Assembly (NCBI GenBank): GCA_018663625.1
Contig: JABJPX010000001.1
Coordinates: 62,001-126,000 of the forward strand
Source: Polaribacter sp.
GTDB taxonomy: Bacteria > Bacteroidota > Bacteroidia > Flavobacteriales > Flavobacteriaceae
DNA: 64,000 nt
Reading direction: 5' to 3'
Under the pieces are notes generated by a model that made no database searches, was not told where the DNA came from, and saw nothing but the letters and a program-made list of their open reading frames with translations. The position numbers were made by a program, and so were the translations under genes. Shown piece by piece: positions 62,499-64,000 of the stretch; the stretch's first letter is position 1; every line of letters starts with the position of its first letter.

Positions 62499-63149
62499 TT
62501 ACTTTTTATAGTACGCATCTAAAACGGACTTTCTACCAATCGTTTTGGTAATGATGTCTTTCTCTAAATCCCAACCTCTTGCCGGAGAATATTCTCTTCC
62601 ATACCAAATAATTTGCAAGTGCAAATCATTCCAAAGCGCTTCTGGAAACAAACGTTTTGCATCTTTTTCTGTCTGAGCTACATTTTTACCATTGGTTAAA
62701 TTCCAACGAAATAGTAATCTATGAATGTGGGTGTCTACTGGAAATGCTGGCACACCAAAAGCTTGACTCATCACTACACTGGCTGTTTTATGTCCAACAG
62801 CAGGAAGCTCCTCCAAACCTTCAAAAGATTGGGGTACTTCGCCATTGTATTTTTCAATGAGAATTTTAGACAGCCCATAAATCCCTTTTGATTTCATTGG
62901 AGACAATCCACAAGGTCGAATGATTTCTTTGATTTCTTCCACTGACATCTTTACCATATCAAACGGGTTGTCTGCTTTGGCAAAGAGTAAGGGGGTAATT
63001 TTATTAACCCGAACGTCTGTACATTGTGCAGATAATAAAACGGCAATTAGTAATGTATAAGGATCTTTATGGTCTAAAGGTATTGGAATTTCTGGATAGA
63101 ATTCTTCCAAGGTATCGATTACAAATTGTACTTTTTCTGACTTGTTCAT
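62499..63149 (-). CDS. nth: endonuclease III, lacking the iron-sulfur cluster cysteines
   Basis: A 216-residue DNA glycosylase/AP lyase for oxidised pyrimidines. The helix-hairpin-helix is ELPAVGHKTASVV, with catalytic lysine K121 and catalytic aspartate D139 in FPVDTHIHR, close to E. coli K120 and D138. The C-terminus, normally holding C-X6-C-X2-C-X5-C for a [4Fe-4S] cluster, instead reads REYSPARGWDLEKD and contains no cysteine. It starts divergently from bcp, with a -7 element TAACTTTG on the minus strand at 63185-63192. Confidence 0.94.
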   Translation of the reverse strand: MNKSEKVQFVIDTLEEFYPEIPIPLDHKDPYTLLIAVLLSAQCTDVRVNKITPLLFAKADNPFDMVKMSVEEIKEIIRPCGLSPMKSKGIYGLSKILIEKYNGEVPQSFEGLEELPAVGHKTASVVMSQAFGVPAFPVDTHIHRLLFRWNLTNGKNVAQTEKDAKRLFPEALWNDLHLQIIWYGREYSPARGWDLEKDIITKTIGRKSVLDAYYKK

Positions 63150-63184
63150 TTTTATTGTTGCAAAGTTTCAAAAAGTTGAAGTTA

Positions 63185-63192
63185 CAAAGTTA
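63185..63192 (-). promoter_or_regulatory. -7 element TAACTTTG for nth
   Basis: TAnnTTTG on the minus strand, 36 bases before the nth start codon. Confidence 0.4.
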
Positions 63193-63238
63193 ATCTAAAA
63201 CTTTAATTACTGCACGAATAAATACTTTATCACTTTTG

Positions 63239-63246
63239 TATCTTTG
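63239..63246 (+). promoter_or_regulatory. -7 element TATCTTTG for bcp
   Basis: TAnnTTTG 19 bases before the bcp ATG. Confidence 0.45.
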
Positions 63247-63265
63247 TGAATAAAAAATATAAAAG

Positions 63266-63718
63266 ATGACTACATTAAAAATAGGGGAGAACGCTCCAAA
63301 TTTTGAAGCAAAGGATGAAAAAGGCAACACAATTCAGTTGTCTGATTATGCTGGAAAAAAATTAGTTTTATTTTTCTATCCCAAAGCAAGTACGCCAGGT
63401 TGTACAGCCGAAGCATGTGATTTAAGAGATAATTACGAAGCTTTTTTAGCAAAAGGATATGCTATTTTAGGTGCAAGTGCAGATGCTGCGAAACGCCAAC
63501 AAAATTGGATTAATAAGCATGAGCTTCCATTTCCATTATTAGCCGACGAAGACAAAACGGTTATCAATGCTTTTGGTGTTTGGGGCCCTAAAAAGTTTAT
63601 GGGAAAAGAATATGATGGCATTCACAGAACTACTTTCGTTATTGATGAAAATGGTGTAATAGAAGACATTATTTCAAAAGTAAAAACCAAAGCACATGCA
63701 GCACAAATTTTAGGCTAA
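63266..63718 (+). CDS. bcp: thioredoxin-dependent thiol peroxidase (Bcp/PrxQ)
   Basis: A 150-residue peroxiredoxin. The peroxidatic cysteine C46 and nearby C51 are in ASTPGCTAEACDLRD, and GVWGPKKFMGKEYDGIHRTTFVID is typical of the family. It reduces hydrogen peroxide and organic hydroperoxides with thioredoxin. It is divergent from nth, 116 bases away, and converges on the final receptor gene. Confidence 0.96.
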   Translation: MTTLKIGENAPNFEAKDEKGNTIQLSDYAGKKLVLFFYPKASTPGCTAEACDLRDNYEAFLAKGYAILGASADAAKRQQNWINKHELPFPLLADEDKTVINAFGVWGPKKFMGKEYDGIHRTTFVIDENGVIEDIISKVKTKAHAAQILG

Positions 63719-63732
63719 GCAATGCGATTTAT

Positions 63733-64000
63733 TTAAAATTGCATTCCTATTTTAAAATTTAAGACCCTACCCGTCATAAAATTAGGAACACCAAATTGGG
63801 TTTTGGAATACACATCCCGAACCCAAGTGTTTGTAATGGCATTTTGAATATCAAACATATTAAAGAGTTCTAGCCCTGCAGTTAGCTCTTTGAAGTTTGA
63901 TAGAAATCCTGTTGTAAATTGTTTTTTTGCGCTTGTAAAGACATAGGAAACCCCTAAATCGGCTCTTTTATAATCTCGCAAACGGTTTTGAAAATTATAC
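63733..64000 (-). CDS. TonB-dependent receptor, C-terminal end (5' part outside window)
   Basis: The last 88 or so residues of an outer-membrane receptor, running off the right edge. RLRDYKRADLGVSYVF is a typical penultimate barrel region, and NMFDIQNAITNTWVRD with GRVLNFKIGMQF is the usual final strand ending in Phe. The substrate cannot be read from this fragment. Confidence 0.85.
   Translation of the reverse strand, partial: YNFQNRLRDYKRADLGVSYVFTSAKKQFTTGFLSNFKELTAGLELFNMFDIQNAITNTWVRDVYSKTQFGVPNFMTGRVLNFKIGMQF

Overview
This is an AT-rich stretch of chromosome from a member of the Flavobacteriaceae (Bacteroidota). The protein sequences look closest to marine genera such as Polaribacter or Tenacibaculum, but that placement is inference. 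The phylum is supported by several things in the sequence: repeated TAnnTTTG -7 promoter elements and one complete TTTG-19N-TAnnTTTG promoter; few Shine-Dalgarno sites; a type IX secretion (T9SS) C-terminal sorting domain; TonB-dependent receptors; flavobacterial families DUF6048, DUF6452 and DUF6787; and a bacillithiol gene (bshB1).

Layout. 1-8340 is a disaccharide-use locus: an MFS transporter (cut by the window edge), a cytosolic GH37 trehalase with a fungal-style EF-hand calcium loop, a GH13 lipoprotein, a second MFS carrier, a PfkB sugar kinase and a GH13_18 sucrose-phosphorylase-like enzyme. A pair of operator-like repeats separates the second transporter from the kinase. 8425-17885 carries mutS2 and ung, an operon of an SUI1-like factor, a nucleoside phosphorylase, a cytosolic periplasmic-binding-protein fold and a 45-residue lipoprotein, then a 2OG-Fe(II) oxygenase, DUF6048/DUF6452, a pterin dehydratase and rlmD. 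18251-32876 is mostly metabolic: rocD, oligopeptidase B, pheT, pyrD, a LysE exporter, an HMG-CoA-lyase-like enzyme, a 5'-nucleotidase lipoprotein, a FecA-like TonB receptor and guaB.

33032-46916 holds a T9SS-secreted beta-helix protein, a mutarotase-fold protein, a DEAD-box helicase, a thioredoxin-fold lipoprotein, an ABC-F ATPase, an OxyR with both redox cysteines, an acyltransferase, a NUDIX hydrolase, a DUF6787 protein, a DAACS symporter, a HAD phosphatase and a DCC protein. 47123-51437 is a four-gene ABC efflux operon behind a long palindrome. 51526-57958 contains a 3-hydroxyacyl-CoA dehydrogenase, a Gfo/Idh/MocA oxidoreductase, pcm, DUF2147, a DUF2520-kdsC pair and a PLP transsulfuration enzyme overlapping bshB1. 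57990-58632 holds tRNA-His and a decayed integrase fragment. The window ends with uvrA, a sigma factor plus a 47-residue protein, nth, bcp and the C-terminus of another TonB receptor.

I see no CRISPR array, rRNA, complete insertion sequence, prophage or recognisable defence island. The parts most worth a second look are the trehalase/sucrose locus and its operators, the cytosolic binding-protein-fold operon, the palindromes before rocD and the efflux operon, the repeats at 34681-34730, and the tRNA-His scar.
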